This document shows, piece by piece, positions 1 through 7,088 of a stretch of DNA of 8,477 bases (position 1 is its first letter; every line of letters begins with the position of its first letter). The notes below the pieces were generated by a model. It searched no databases. It saw only the letters and a list, made by a program, of their open reading frames with translations, and was not told the origin of the DNA. This DNA is from Sulfurihydrogenibium yellowstonense SS-5 (GTDB taxonomy: Bacteria; Aquificota; Aquificia; Aquificales; Hydrogenothermaceae). The stretch is from NCBI RefSeq assembly GCF_000173615.1, contig NZ_ABZS01000063.1, forward strand, positions 1-8,477, given 5' to 3'. The translations under genes and the position numbers were made by a program.

Positions 1-166
1 ATATCGACGGTTTATTTAGAATTTGTGAATACTGATAAAAAGCAACCAAGATAAGAATTAAACCAACAAGACCAAGCAGGTTAAACAAAAATCCTATTAC
101 CAAAAAAATGCCACCAATACCACCAAGCATGTTTGGCGTGCTTAAGTTTAATTTCTGTGAATTCAT
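1..166 (-). CDS. Small integral membrane protein, DUF996-like (3' end off window)
   Basis: The first 55 codons are present; the gene runs off the left edge. ATG at 166-164 is chosen because an AGGAGGT ribosome binding site lies 4 nt upstream. After a short polar N-terminus (MNSQKLNLSTPNM), the protein has the segment LGGIGGIFLVIGFLF (residues 14-28), then a glycine-leucine hydrophobic stretch to about residue 42, then AFYQYSQILNKPSI. An LGGIG start, two closely spaced hydrophobic segments and a following polar 'YS..L' stretch resemble the N-terminus of DUF996 membrane proteins, whose biochemical role is unknown. It begins 27 nt after the stop of the membrane CARF gene on the same strand, so it is probably co-transcribed with the cmr operon. 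Whether it takes part in immunity is inference only. Family assignment is from memory of the pattern and is moderate; the membrane nature is clear. Confidence 0.6.
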   Translation of the reverse strand, partial: MNSQKLNLSTPNMLGGIGGIFLVIGFLFNLLGLVGLILILVAFYQYSQILNKPSI

Positions 167-170
167 CTTA

Positions 171-177
171 ACCTCCT
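171..177 (-). promoter_or_regulatory. Ribosome binding site for the DUF996-like gene
   Basis: A full AGGAGGT Shine-Dalgarno sequence (within AGAGGAGGT) lies 4 nt before ATG 166. It sits in the 27-nt gap after the CARF membrane gene and fixes the start of the partial gene. It is one of the strongest ribosome binding sites in the window, so this terminal gene is unlikely to be silent. Confidence 0.8.
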
Positions 178-193
178 CTTTTTTTAATTTACT

Positions 194-1219
194 TCATTTT
201 AATGCCAAAGTCTTAAGAAATAGTAAAGCATCATCTTTTGATATTTCTATTGCTTTTATTTCTGGTAATTCAGAAGATTCTGGAGGTTGCTTCTGAATTG
301 AATATTCTATTTGTCTATCTCTTTCTAAACCTAAAAGTGTTAATATTGCTGTTACTAAGCTTGTTCCACCAGAAATGTAAATTGAAATCTCTCTATCTTC
401 GTATTTTTTTATTTCGATATTTATTTTAATTATCTGTTCTTTTATACTTTCTTCGTCATTAAAATCGCATTTGTAAGGGTAAATTTTAATTTTATGATAT
501 ACTCCGAGACTTTTTAGAATCTCATGTAGATAATCGAAGCCATTTTTTCCTTTATCGTTTTTTGTTTCTGTTTTACCGCTGAATAAAACGTGTATTTCCT
601 TTAAAGCGTCCTTATGGAATTCTAAAAGTTCAAATATAGGCTCGTAGTTTCCCGGCAAATCACTGACAAATTTTTTATATTTTTCCTTATCTGTAATTCC
701 TTTGGGTTCCGACAGACCAAAAATCAATACTGGTCTTGGTTCTCTGCCTTTAGATGGTTTAGTTTGTAATTGTTTGTCAAAGAAATAGACAAAAACAAAG
801 CCAACAGAAAACATGTTAAGAAATGTAGTAATTGCCAATCCTGTATTCTTTATTAAATCTTCGTTAGCTATTATACTCTTTATATATTCTGCTAATAAGC
901 TTGATAAAACAAACTCAGATAAAAAGCCTATAAGACCAATCAGTCCACCAACTTCCCCAATCAGCAAATATCTTAAAACGCCGGAAAATTCTTTAGCCGT
1001 TCTTTTATAAAAGTAGCGATGGTACAATAAAAGCAAAATAAAAGAAATCACCAAGGAAACACCAAAGAGGATCGTAGAATTATCATTATTATCATTTAAA
1101 CCTGTAGAATTATTCTTTAAACCTTTGGCAATAGTAAACGGAACATAACTTAAAAATACGATTATTATAAATCCTGTTAAACTTGCAGCATACTTGTACT
1201 TTTTAAACCACTTACCCAT
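194..1219 (-). CDS. Membrane-anchored CARF protein (4 TM helices + C-terminal CARF-like domain), putative cyclic oligoadenylate effector
   Basis: The protein has 341 residues. Four hydrophobic segments lie at about 10-31, 49-66, 81-110 and 126-147, followed by a soluble C-terminal domain from about 160. Positive residues flank the N-terminus (MGKWFKKYKY), loop 2 (HRYFYKRTAK) and the stretch after TM4 (KQLQTKPSKGREPR), while loop 1 is Asn/Asp-rich, so both termini should be cytoplasmic. The C-terminal domain has a CARF/Rossmann-like layout: strand PVLIFGLSEP (162-171), strand EIHVLFSGKT (208-217), helix, KIKIYPYKCDFND (243-255), helix, then EISIYISGGTSLVTAIL (277-293), the CARF glycine motif, and finally QIEYSIQ. 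CARF domains bind cyclic oligoadenylates made by Cas10. No nuclease motif (such as HEPN RxxxxH) is seen, so the TM region is the likely output module. The ATG overlaps the cmr6 stop by 8 nt (ATGGGTAA), implying coupled translation. The known analogue is Cam1, which has a single TM helix; this four-helix form is different. CARF call fairly secure, mechanism inferred. Confidence 0.8.
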   Translation of the reverse strand: MGKWFKKYKYAASLTGFIIIVFLSYVPFTIAKGLKNNSTGLNDNNDNSTILFGVSLVISFILLLLYHRYFYKRTAKEFSGVLRYLLIGEVGGLIGLIGFLSEFVLSSLLAEYIKSIIANEDLIKNTGLAITTFLNMFSVGFVFVYFFDKQLQTKPSKGREPRPVLIFGLSEPKGITDKEKYKKFVSDLPGNYEPIFELLEFHKDALKEIHVLFSGKTETKNDKGKNGFDYLHEILKSLGVYHKIKIYPYKCDFNDEESIKEQIIKINIEIKKYEDREISIYISGGTSLVTAILTLLGLERDRQIEYSIQKQPPESSELPEIKAIEISKDDALLFLKTLALK

Positions 1220-2063
1220 CTAACACCCCATAACCTATGCCGGTTTTTGCTCCAATACCAAGATAGTTAAACGCTTCTATTAAATCTTCTTTTAAATCTG
1301 TTTCAAAGGCTTCTTTATAGACCTGACTATTTTTAAAGTAAAAGTTAAATTTTTCTCCCTTTGCTACTGTTAAGAATTTTATTGGAACTGGATTTTGGTC
1401 ATCAGTTGGTGGCTCTTTATCATTGTAATATTTTGGATAATGTGGGTTCATGATATCTTCTTCTAATCTTGGAAAGTGTTCTGGAATAGCATCGAGAATG
1501 ATTAAATCTCCTTTGTATTGCTGATTTCCGAAAACCCTTACAAATGCTCCTATCTCTGTGTCTTCTCTATTTCCGCTTTCAATCTTCTTCTCAAATTTTG
1601 AATACTTTTCAAAATCAAAATTTACCTTTTCTAAAATCTTATAAGCCCTTAAAACGCCTTTAATTGCGCTTGATGGAATGTAAGGAAAACCGTAAATAAA
1701 ATGTAATTTAATAGAAACTTCTAAAGCAGAACCGCCGCCAAGTCCAACTATCAATCTTGATTTTGTAGCAAGCGTAAAGCTTTTATCTGCTATCTGTCTT
1801 TGTCTTTCATTTAGTTTTTTTATATAATTATCAGCTTCTTGGAAATTTTTTGGCTTTAATTCGTAAACCTTGTCTTTAGCTTTAGATACATCAAGCATCC
1901 TATTGTTTTGCATATTATAAAATGGAATATACTTTTCTAAAATCAACTTTAAATTTGATGCACTGTTTAATGAAAGTTTTATATCATTTCCTTTAGGAAT
2001 AACTAATATTGCATCCTGTCCTGGCTGTTGGTTTGATTTGTTTTGATATTTACCATTACTCAT
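1212..2063 (-). CDS. cmr6: Type III-B effector subunit Cmr6 (Cas7-like RAMP)
   Basis: This 283-residue RAMP protein is the Cas7-fold subunit that caps the 3' end of the crRNA in the Cmr backbone. Diagnostic stretches are RLIVGLGGGSALE (103-115), YIPSSAIKGVLRAY (128-141, the RAMP helix shared with Cmr4), FGN...YKGDLIILDAIPEHF (178-197), DIMNPHYPKYY (203-213), PVPIKFLTVAKGEKFNFYF (225-243), and the C-terminal glycine loop LGIGAKTGIGYG (268-279). The first 20 residues are polar and Gln/Asn-rich, probably disordered. Length fits the family. ATG at 2063 has GGAGG 5 nt upstream, inside the last codons of cmr5, and overlaps the cmr5 stop by 8 nt (ATGAGTAA). Its own end overlaps the next gene in the same way. 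It looks intact. Identification is secure from motifs and from its place last in a cmr1-6 series. Confidence 0.95.
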   Translation of the reverse strand: MSNGKYQNKSNQQPGQDAILVIPKGNDIKLSLNSASNLKLILEKYIPFYNMQNNRMLDVSKAKDKVYELKPKNFQEADNYIKKLNERQRQIADKSFTLATKSRLIVGLGGGSALEVSIKLHFIYGFPYIPSSAIKGVLRAYKILEKVNFDFEKYSKFEKKIESGNREDTEIGAFVRVFGNQQYKGDLIILDAIPEHFPRLEEDIMNPHYPKYYNDKEPPTDDQNPVPIKFLTVAKGEKFNFYFKNSQVYKEAFETDLKEDLIEAFNYLGIGAKTGIGYGVLDG

Positions 2064-2472
2064 TTTCGCCTCCAGACTCTAACATAGCATCAGAAAATCT
2101 TCTTAACCAATTTACAAGTCTTAAAGTTTCTTCTGTATAGTACATATACTGCTCAACGCTTGCATCAAGAACGAGTTTTTTCATTATTTTTTCAATTTCA
2201 TTTTTTACATTATCTCTCTTAAAACCCGGTTCTTTTTGACCTTCTTGTCTAAACAACCAATTTGAAATAATCGCTATAACTTCAAGATGATGGTCTTTTC
2301 CTTTTGCAAATAGAAAAGCTAAAGTATTTCCAAGTCCGTTTGTTAAAATAAGTGTGCCAAGCTTAGATATTAACGAGCTTGCATTTTTTTCAAAAGATAT
2401 ATCTTTTAACTCTTTTATTTCAGAAATACACTTAAAAGCATAATTACTTCTCTCTTGTTCTAATGTTTTCAT
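2056..2472 (-). CDS. cmr5: Type III-B effector small subunit Cmr5 (Cas11)
   Basis: This is a 138-residue, almost entirely helical protein, the small subunit that lines the inner filament beside Cmr4 and helps position target RNA. Family signatures are the N-terminal TLEQERSNYAF (residues 3-13), the core LILTNGLGNTLAFL (41-54), and VIAIISNWLF (65-74) in the following helix. The C-terminal helices include EETLRLVNWLRRFSDAML (114-131), with the usual basic patch LRR. Length is normal for the family. ATG at 2472 lies 3 nt after the cmr4 stop, and its GGAGG ribosome binding site, 8 nt upstream, is embedded in the last codons of cmr4. The last codons of cmr5 likewise carry the cmr6 ribosome binding site. 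Nothing suggests truncation. Confidence 0.95.
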   Translation of the reverse strand: MKTLEQERSNYAFKCISEIKELKDISFEKNASSLISKLGTLILTNGLGNTLAFLFAKGKDHHLEVIAIISNWLFRQEGQKEPGFKRDNVKNEIEKIMKKLVLDASVEQYMYYTEETLRLVNWLRRFSDAMLESGGENE

Positions 2473-2475
2473 CTC

Positions 2476-3258
2476 TTACGCCTCCACTACTATTTTTGTA
2501 AATCCTCTTCCAAGTGTTTCATCTCCTCCAAATTGAAGGACTTGATTGTTTATTTTTTCTATTACTTTATTTAGCTGTTTTTCATGTTCTTCTTTTTTTC
2601 TTGCATCCATACAACCATAGAAAACTGTTTCTGCAGGTAATAACTCCTCATACCATAGTCCACCTTTATCTTTATCAACCGTTCCTTTCGCTTGGTCGAT
2701 TTTAATTCTTGCGTTTACTTCTGTATAGTTTTTAACAAAAAATTTAAATACATCATCGCTTACTACTACTATTTTATTTTCATCTATTTCGCATTTTGTA
2801 ATTTCTTTAAGTCTTTTTAGACTTTCGTTTTTTGTTGCGTTAAATGTAAATTCTTCTAAAATAAGCTTGTTATTATTTATCAGGACTTTATCTGAAGACA
2901 CTACCGCCTTGTCTTTTTCTACTTCTGGAATTTCGACGTCTATTTCTGTATCTCTTTTGAATCTTTCAAGAACGTAAGGAGAGGTTATCCATACAAAAAC
3001 GCCTTTTAGAGATTTTACCGGGAATAAAAGAATCTTTCCATCTGTAAATATAACTTTTCCTTCTTCATCCCCTTTTCCAAAGATATCTTCTTGTTCTTGC
3101 TCGTTAAATGAAGCCCTTATAACGCCTTTGATTGCTGATGATGGCATCACCGGAAAATCTGTGTGTGCTTCTCTTTGAATTGGTAAGTCTATTAAACTTA
3201 ACGTTGTTCCACTGCCTATGTGCATTGGTGTTAAAACATGATAGAAAACTTTTTTCAT
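2476..3258 (-). CDS. cmr4: Type III-B backbone subunit and target-RNA endonuclease Cmr4 (Cas7)
   Basis: This 260-residue Cas7-fold protein is present in several copies along the crRNA and cuts the bound target RNA at 6-nt intervals. The N-terminus carries LTPMHIGSG (9-17) and LIDLPIQREAHTDFPVMP (22-39). By comparison with Pyrococcus furiosus Cmr4, where Asp26 lies in VVDQPIQRE, Asp24 here is the predicted catalytic residue, so slicing should be active. The RAMP helix SSAIKGVIRASF (40-51) follows, then EDIFGKGDEEGKVIFTDGKILLFPV (57-81 in outline). The C-terminal LQFGGDETLGRGFTKIVV (241-258) is the glycine-rich loop that ends Cas7 proteins. ATG at 3258 shares one base with the cmr3 stop (TAATG). 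A full AGGAGGT lies 8 nt upstream, the best-placed ribosome binding site in the operon, fitting a subunit needed in multiple copies. Identification is secure. Confidence 0.96.
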   Translation of the reverse strand: MKKVFYHVLTPMHIGSGTTLSLIDLPIQREAHTDFPVMPSSAIKGVIRASFNEQEQEDIFGKGDEEGKVIFTDGKILLFPVKSLKGVFVWITSPYVLERFKRDTEIDVEIPEVEKDKAVVSSDKVLINNNKLILEEFTFNATKNESLKRLKEITKCEIDENKIVVVSDDVFKFFVKNYTEVNARIKIDQAKGTVDKDKGGLWYEELLPAETVFYGCMDARKKEEHEKQLNKVIEKINNQVLQFGGDETLGRGFTKIVVEA

Positions 3259-4286
3259 TATCCTTGACCTCCTTTATTTAAATTTAAAGCTCCTATTATG
3301 CTTAATCCAAATCCTGTTGGGTTTTTGATATCAAAATATGGATATTCAAGTTCATAATAAGCCGGTTTAAGATAGTATTTATCAAATATTTCATCAATTT
3401 TGTTTTGGTCTTCTACTTTGTAGTAAACAACCGAACCTTCAGGAATTAGTCTAAATATTCTGGTTGGAAATCCTGTTGTGTCATTTGGCAATTTTATCCA
3501 ACTACTGTAAATAAATGGTTTACCTAAAACCTTAGCTATGATTTTTGCTCCTTCTATTTCTAATACCTTGTTTGTAGGTGATAGTAATATTAACTTGAAA
3601 AATCCTGTCTTTCTGACAATACTTTTTATATTTTCCTTTTCTTTTAAAAGCCTTTCTGTTAAATCCCTGTCTTTTTTAATTACGACCGATAGCTTACTTT
3701 CTCCGCCAACGATTACAGTATCAATATTTAAATCTTCAGATGGTTTTACATAAAAATAAACATCTTCTTCAAATCTGATAAATGTTTGAGTAAATAAGTG
3801 TCCTTCCTTTGTAGTTCTTGTGCTTCTATCTATTTCTATACCTGTTCTTAATTCTTTATGTGGTCTTAAAAGCTCTGTATTAAGCGATATTTCTTCGTCT
3901 TTTAAGTATTTTATATACTCTTCATCTTTTAAATAGCCGTTTAAATCCTCCATCTTCTCGCTGGTTTGATAATCTAAAAAGTATTCTAAATTTTCTTCTG
4001 TAATTACATTGTCAAGTTTACTGACAACCGGTTTGATTACTCTGTTATTTCCGTCCTTTCCGTCTTTTACGGCTTTTATGTCTATTGGTGCTTTAAAGTA
4101 TAGATTTTCTCCTTTTGCAATGGATATAAACTCTAAGTTTAGTTTTTTACCCGTAACTTTGTTTAGCCCGCTGACAACCGGGATTGGATTTATAAAGAAA
4201 CCCGACTCTCTAAAAACTCTTTCTTCTGCGTTAAATGGCTTTCCATCACCAAAGATTAATACATCAAATGGTCTAATTCCTATCAT
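3258..4286 (-). CDS. cmr3: Type III-B effector subunit Cmr3 (Cas5-like)
   Basis: Cmr3 is the Cas5-type subunit that holds the 5' handle of the crRNA and contacts Cmr2 at the base of the complex. From ATG 4286 it has 342 residues. It opens with MIGIRPFDVLIFGDGKPFN, close to the family's typical start 'PLDTLFFRDGRPF'. Further on are FFINPIPVVSGL (30-41), RTGIEIDRSTRTTKEGHLF (147-165), VIVGGESKLSVVI (191-203), GFFKLILLSPT (228-238) and the terminal glycine loop NPTGFGLSIIGALN (322-335). A longer GTG start at 4298 is possible but has no ribosome binding site. The ATG has GGGGTG 5 nt upstream and begins at the conserved N-terminus, so it is preferred. It overlaps the end of cmr2 by 14 nt. The last codons contain the AGGAGGT for cmr4. 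The gene is complete. Confidence 0.93.
   Translation of the reverse strand: MIGIRPFDVLIFGDGKPFNAEERVFRESGFFINPIPVVSGLNKVTGKKLNLEFISIAKGENLYFKAPIDIKAVKDGKDGNNRVIKPVVSKLDNVITEENLEYFLDYQTSEKMEDLNGYLKDEEYIKYLKDEEISLNTELLRPHKELRTGIEIDRSTRTTKEGHLFTQTFIRFEEDVYFYVKPSEDLNIDTVIVGGESKLSVVIKKDRDLTERLLKEKENIKSIVRKTGFFKLILLSPTNKVLEIEGAKIIAKVLGKPFIYSSWIKLPNDTTGFPTRIFRLIPEGSVVYYKVEDQNKIDEIFDKYYLKPAYYELEYPYFDIKNPTGFGLSIIGALNLNKGGQG
3267..3273 (-). promoter_or_regulatory. Ribosome binding site for cmr4
   Basis: A perfect AGGAGGT lies 8 nt before ATG 3258 and doubles as the codons for the Gly-Gly near the C-terminus of Cmr3. Compared with the weaker sites GAGAGGG (cmr2) and GGGGTG (cmr3 and the CARF gene), it predicts higher translation of cmr4. 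That fits the multi-copy role of Cmr4 in the complex. Confidence 0.75.
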
Positions 4287-6114
4287 TTTGCACCCCACTT
4301 GCTATAAATTTAGCTACTTTTAAAGTGTTGATTATTTTTTCCGGTTCTTTGAAATTAAAAAGCTCTTTAGTATCTAACATAAATTCTGCAAACTTGTCTT
4401 TTCTCTTGTAAGGCTTCTTCTCAATTAGATATTTTATTAGCTTTTTAACAGGTTCTTCATCTTCTGTTTTTGGTAGGTATGGAAGTAAAAGCTCTTGTAG
4501 TTGATAGATAAAGCCAAACGGAAAATCTTCATCAGAAAGAAAGCTTATTAGCTTTTCAAATAATTGTAGATGATCGTTTTTTATTAAAGCTTCTGCTGAT
4601 GAGAATGAATGTTTTATATATTTTATGCATACTGCATCTTTTTCTTTTTTTTCTTTATCAACTTTTTTAGCTTTGCTTTCTGCAGACCTTGCTTCTTGTA
4701 ATACATAGCTAAGAGGTATTTTGTAATGGGATATTACTAAACCTGCACTTGCTGTAAAATTGTATCCTGCATCTTTCATATCTTTAAATTTATCTTTAAA
4801 TTGACTTATTATTTCCATATACCCTTTTAGAGCTGTTTCCAATGGGAACAATGCTAAGACATCATCACCGCCTGAGTATACAGATATTCCGGAGTATTTT
4901 TCTACTATACCTTTAACCTCTTTACTAAATTCTGATAACTTTTCAGTTATATCTATAATCTTATTCTCTTCAAATGCTTTTGATATTTTTTCTCCCATTG
5001 AGTCTCCGTCCATTACAACGATGGCATAGTAAACTGGCGGATAGCCAATTTTTTCATTTTCTTTATTTTCATTTTCATAGAGTCCTTTCAAACTATCTAT
5101 AAGTTTTTTTACTTTTTCTATTTCCTCTTTATTTTTATCCGGATTTTTCTCTAACTCTTTAATATGTCCATTTAGTTCTTCGATGTATACGTATTCAATA
5201 TCTTTGTTAAATAAATACTCCAAGTTGTTTTCTATAAATTTTCCTTTTATAAGTTCTTCATATTTTTCTCCATTCTTATTTTCCCTTTGAAGATAGATAG
5301 CCAATGCAGCGTCTGCTACTGACTTTCTTTCTCTTTCGTTTTTACTTTCTGCCTCTTTCATTTTTTCTTTTTCAAGATAATATCTCTTAGCATAACAAAA
5401 TGCACAAAGCCTGTCTTTTTCACTGTCTTTTGTAATTGAATTTTTAAAATCGTGTTCTGTTGCTCCAAGTATTACTCTTTTTCCGCATACATCACAAAGA
5501 TAAGCTCCTCTTATAAGCTCTGGGTTAAGTTGATATGCTTTTTCCATAAAATCTTGATAATTTTCAAAATCTGAATACTGATTCTTTTGCTTTTTAAAAA
5601 GATTAAATCCTTCGATAGATTTATTATCAGGCTCTATTGATGCTTTTGCATTAGCTACTGCAATATCTACATCATTTTTTGCTTTTACGATATCGTTATC
5701 TTTAATCTCGCTAATAGCCCAAACTATATTGATGGCATTTCTGATTTGATATCTGATTAAATTCTCATACTCTTTAAATTCTTTATCAGGGATTTTATAT
5801 TTAACTGTGTCTACAAGAGTATTTAATTTTTTAAACATTTCTTCTTTCATACGCTTTACTTTTTCAATTACCTGCTCTTTTTCTCCTTCTATTGTAAGGT
5901 ATGCTACGTTCGTTATGTTTAGGCTATCTTCTTTTATAACATCCTTAGTTGGAATTATAAACTCAACCTTGTCATCATTTGCAAGCGACTTTAATCCTGA
6001 TTGCATAATCCTTGGAATAAGCTCACTACCACCTGTTAAATCTTTAAGCTTTCTTGACCTTACAATTGTATCTTGTATAGATGGAATGGTTATTTTTACT
6101 AAATACTTAGCCAT
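4273..6114 (-). CDS. cmr2: Cas10-family large subunit Cmr2, cyclase-competent, HD domain absent
   Basis: This 613-residue Cas10 protein is the large subunit of the Cmr complex. On target-RNA binding, Cas10 palm domains polymerise ATP into cyclic oligoadenylate. It starts directly at the first palm domain (YLVKITIPSIQDTIVRSRKL, residues 4-23, then GGSELIPRI), so the N-terminal HD nuclease of longer Cmr2 proteins (roughly 850-900 residues) is missing. A zinc site is formed by C207, C210, C237 and C240 (CDVC and CAFC). The second palm domain has YYAIVVMDGDSMG (362-374), with metal-binding D369 and D371, and VYSGGDDVLALFPL (412-425), the intact GGDD cyclase motif. ASAGLVISHYKIPL (455-468) and the helical C-terminal domain follow. 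A very charged Lys/Glu-rich linker, probably coiled coil, occupies about 245-265 and 316-356. ATG at 6114 overlaps the cmr1 stop by 8 nt (ATGGCTAA), with GAGAGGG 7 nt upstream. Confidence 0.96.
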   Translation of the reverse strand: MAKYLVKITIPSIQDTIVRSRKLKDLTGGSELIPRIMQSGLKSLANDDKVEFIIPTKDVIKEDSLNITNVAYLTIEGEKEQVIEKVKRMKEEMFKKLNTLVDTVKYKIPDKEFKEYENLIRYQIRNAINIVWAISEIKDNDIVKAKNDVDIAVANAKASIEPDNKSIEGFNLFKKQKNQYSDFENYQDFMEKAYQLNPELIRGAYLCDVCGKRVILGATEHDFKNSITKDSEKDRLCAFCYAKRYYLEKEKMKEAESKNERERKSVADAALAIYLQRENKNGEKYEELIKGKFIENNLEYLFNKDIEYVYIEELNGHIKELEKNPDKNKEEIEKVKKLIDSLKGLYENENKENEKIGYPPVYYAIVVMDGDSMGEKISKAFEENKIIDITEKLSEFSKEVKGIVEKYSGISVYSGGDDVLALFPLETALKGYMEIISQFKDKFKDMKDAGYNFTASAGLVISHYKIPLSYVLQEARSAESKAKKVDKEKKEKDAVCIKYIKHSFSSAEALIKNDHLQLFEKLISFLSDEDFPFGFIYQLQELLLPYLPKTEDEEPVKKLIKYLIEKKPYKRKDKFAEFMLDTKELFNFKEPEKIINTLKVAKFIASGVQNDRN

Positions 6115-7063
6115 CTTTTAGCCCTCTCTTTTCAAAGGTTTCTTTTGTTAGTTTTTTAACTTCTTCTATCGCATTTTTCCAATCATTATATTTAAATTTT
6201 TCATTCTTGTAATAAAAGCCCATAACAAATAGTCTGTAATTTTGATTAAATTTTAAAATTGAGAAATTTACAAAAGATGCTTGTCTTGGGCGTGCTCCTC
6301 CAAGAATAAAGTCTAACTTTTTTTCTTTTATTCCATGGATTACTTTTCCGTAAAGATTTTCTAAAGCTTTTTCAAAATTTTGTTTATCAAATTCAAAATT
6401 TTCAAAATTTTTTCTATCAAAATTATTTTGTTTCTTTATTGGTATAAACTCATCTTTTAGAAGCATGTCATCAATTATGAAATTTTCTTTATCATCTTCT
6501 CTTTTAGAAAAACAAGCAAATGAAGGATTATTTGTTTTTATTTCTTTTAATCTTTTAGCTATAAAAAATCTGTCTATCTTTTGTATTTCATCTTTCCATT
6601 CAAATTGTTCTATCTGCATATTTCCAAATAGTCTATTTCTTCTATGTCCTACTCCAAGCAAAAAAGCAATGTTTAACAGTGCTTTATAAAATTCTACTGG
6701 ATATTTGTAAGAAATAATTTTTAAGTTAAAAGTTTTATTTGGCAGGATGGCAAATTTAGAAAAATCGCTTTTATGTGGAAGCAATTTGATTTTTTCAGTT
6801 CTTAGATTAGTTGGAACATCAACAATCAATCTAAACTTTCCTTTTCCTTGTGTATTACCGAATACTTCACTTTCCAATTCATATAATTTTTCAATACCTT
6901 TTTTATTATGCTCTACATACTTACCGGCAACTAATCTAAAAGCCTGTCTCATTGTAGATTTTATTTCTGTTGGTCTTATAAAAATAGAGTCTAATTTTCC
7001 ACTATTTGCTCCACCCATGATGGTTGGAGTTATGATTTCTACTTTAAAAATAGCTTCCTCCAT
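6107..7063 (-). CDS. cmr1: Type III-B effector subunit Cmr1 (Cas7-like RAMP)
   Basis: This 318-residue RAMP protein sits at the 3' (head) end of the Cmr complex with Cmr6 and helps capture target RNA. Visible family features are FKVEIITPTIMGGANSG (6-22, the classic Cmr1 opening), IRPTEIKSTMRQAFRLVAG (29-47, the RAMP basic helix), EVFGNTQGKGKFRLIV (66-81), and GVGHRRNRLFGNMQI (137-151), the basic glycine loop. LGGARPRQASFVNFSI (254-269) is the Cmr1 C-terminal signature. Residues 212-236 form an unusual Phe/Asn/Glu-rich stretch (NFDRKNFENFEFDKQNFE) built from a DNA microrepeat and lying between conserved parts, probably a surface loop or helix. ATG at 7063 has AGAGG 6 nt upstream and lies 25 nt after the stop of the SAVED-Lon gene; it is the first of the cmr genes transcribed. 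The gene appears intact. Confidence 0.94.
   Translation of the reverse strand: MEEAIFKVEIITPTIMGGANSGKLDSIFIRPTEIKSTMRQAFRLVAGKYVEHNKKGIEKLYELESEVFGNTQGKGKFRLIVDVPTNLRTEKIKLLPHKSDFSKFAILPNKTFNLKIISYKYPVEFYKALLNIAFLLGVGHRRNRLFGNMQIEQFEWKDEIQKIDRFFIAKRLKEIKTNNPSFACFSKREDDKENFIIDDMLLKDEFIPIKKQNNFDRKNFENFEFDKQNFEKALENLYGKVIHGIKEKKLDFILGGARPRQASFVNFSILKFNQNYRLFVMGFYYKNEKFKYNDWKNAIEEVKKLTKETFEKRGLKDG
6372..6426 (-). repeat. Short AT-rich microrepeat inside cmr1
   Basis: The decamer AAAATTTTGA (coding strand; TCAAAATTTT on the plus strand) occurs exactly at 6372-6381, 6393-6402 and 6402-6411, with a one-base variant at 6417-6426. Start-to-start spacings are 21, 9 and 15 bases, all multiples of three, so the reading frame is kept and the copies encode recurring Asn-Phe-Glu/Asp units. 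It is probably a product of replication slippage in a tolerant loop of Cmr1. It is too short, close-set and palindromic to be a CRISPR array. Confidence 0.7.
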
Positions 7064-7088
7064 CTTTAACCTCTCTCTTTTTGATTTT

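Noticed and set aside
167..193. Possible terminator between the TM-CARF gene and the DUF996-like gene
   Set aside because: The 27-nt gap has no inverted repeat and is mostly taken up by the ribosome binding site. On the transcribed strand the run is purine, not a U-tract after a hairpin.
194..1219. HEPN or PD-D/ExK nuclease in the CARF protein (a Csx1/Can-type effector)
   Set aside because: No RxxxxH motif and no restriction-type catalytic pattern is present. The CARF-like domain occupies the C-terminus and the remainder is transmembrane.
4296..4298. GTG as the start of cmr3
   Set aside because: It lacks a ribosome binding site and adds four residues before the conserved N-terminus. ATG at 4286-4284 has GGGGTG upstream and matches the family start.
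6372..6426. Possible CRISPR-like direct repeats
   Set aside because: The units are 10 bases, spaced 9-21 bases, in frame inside cmr1 and encoding protein. A CRISPR array would have repeats of roughly 24-37 bases separated by unique spacers. No array is visible anywhere in the window.
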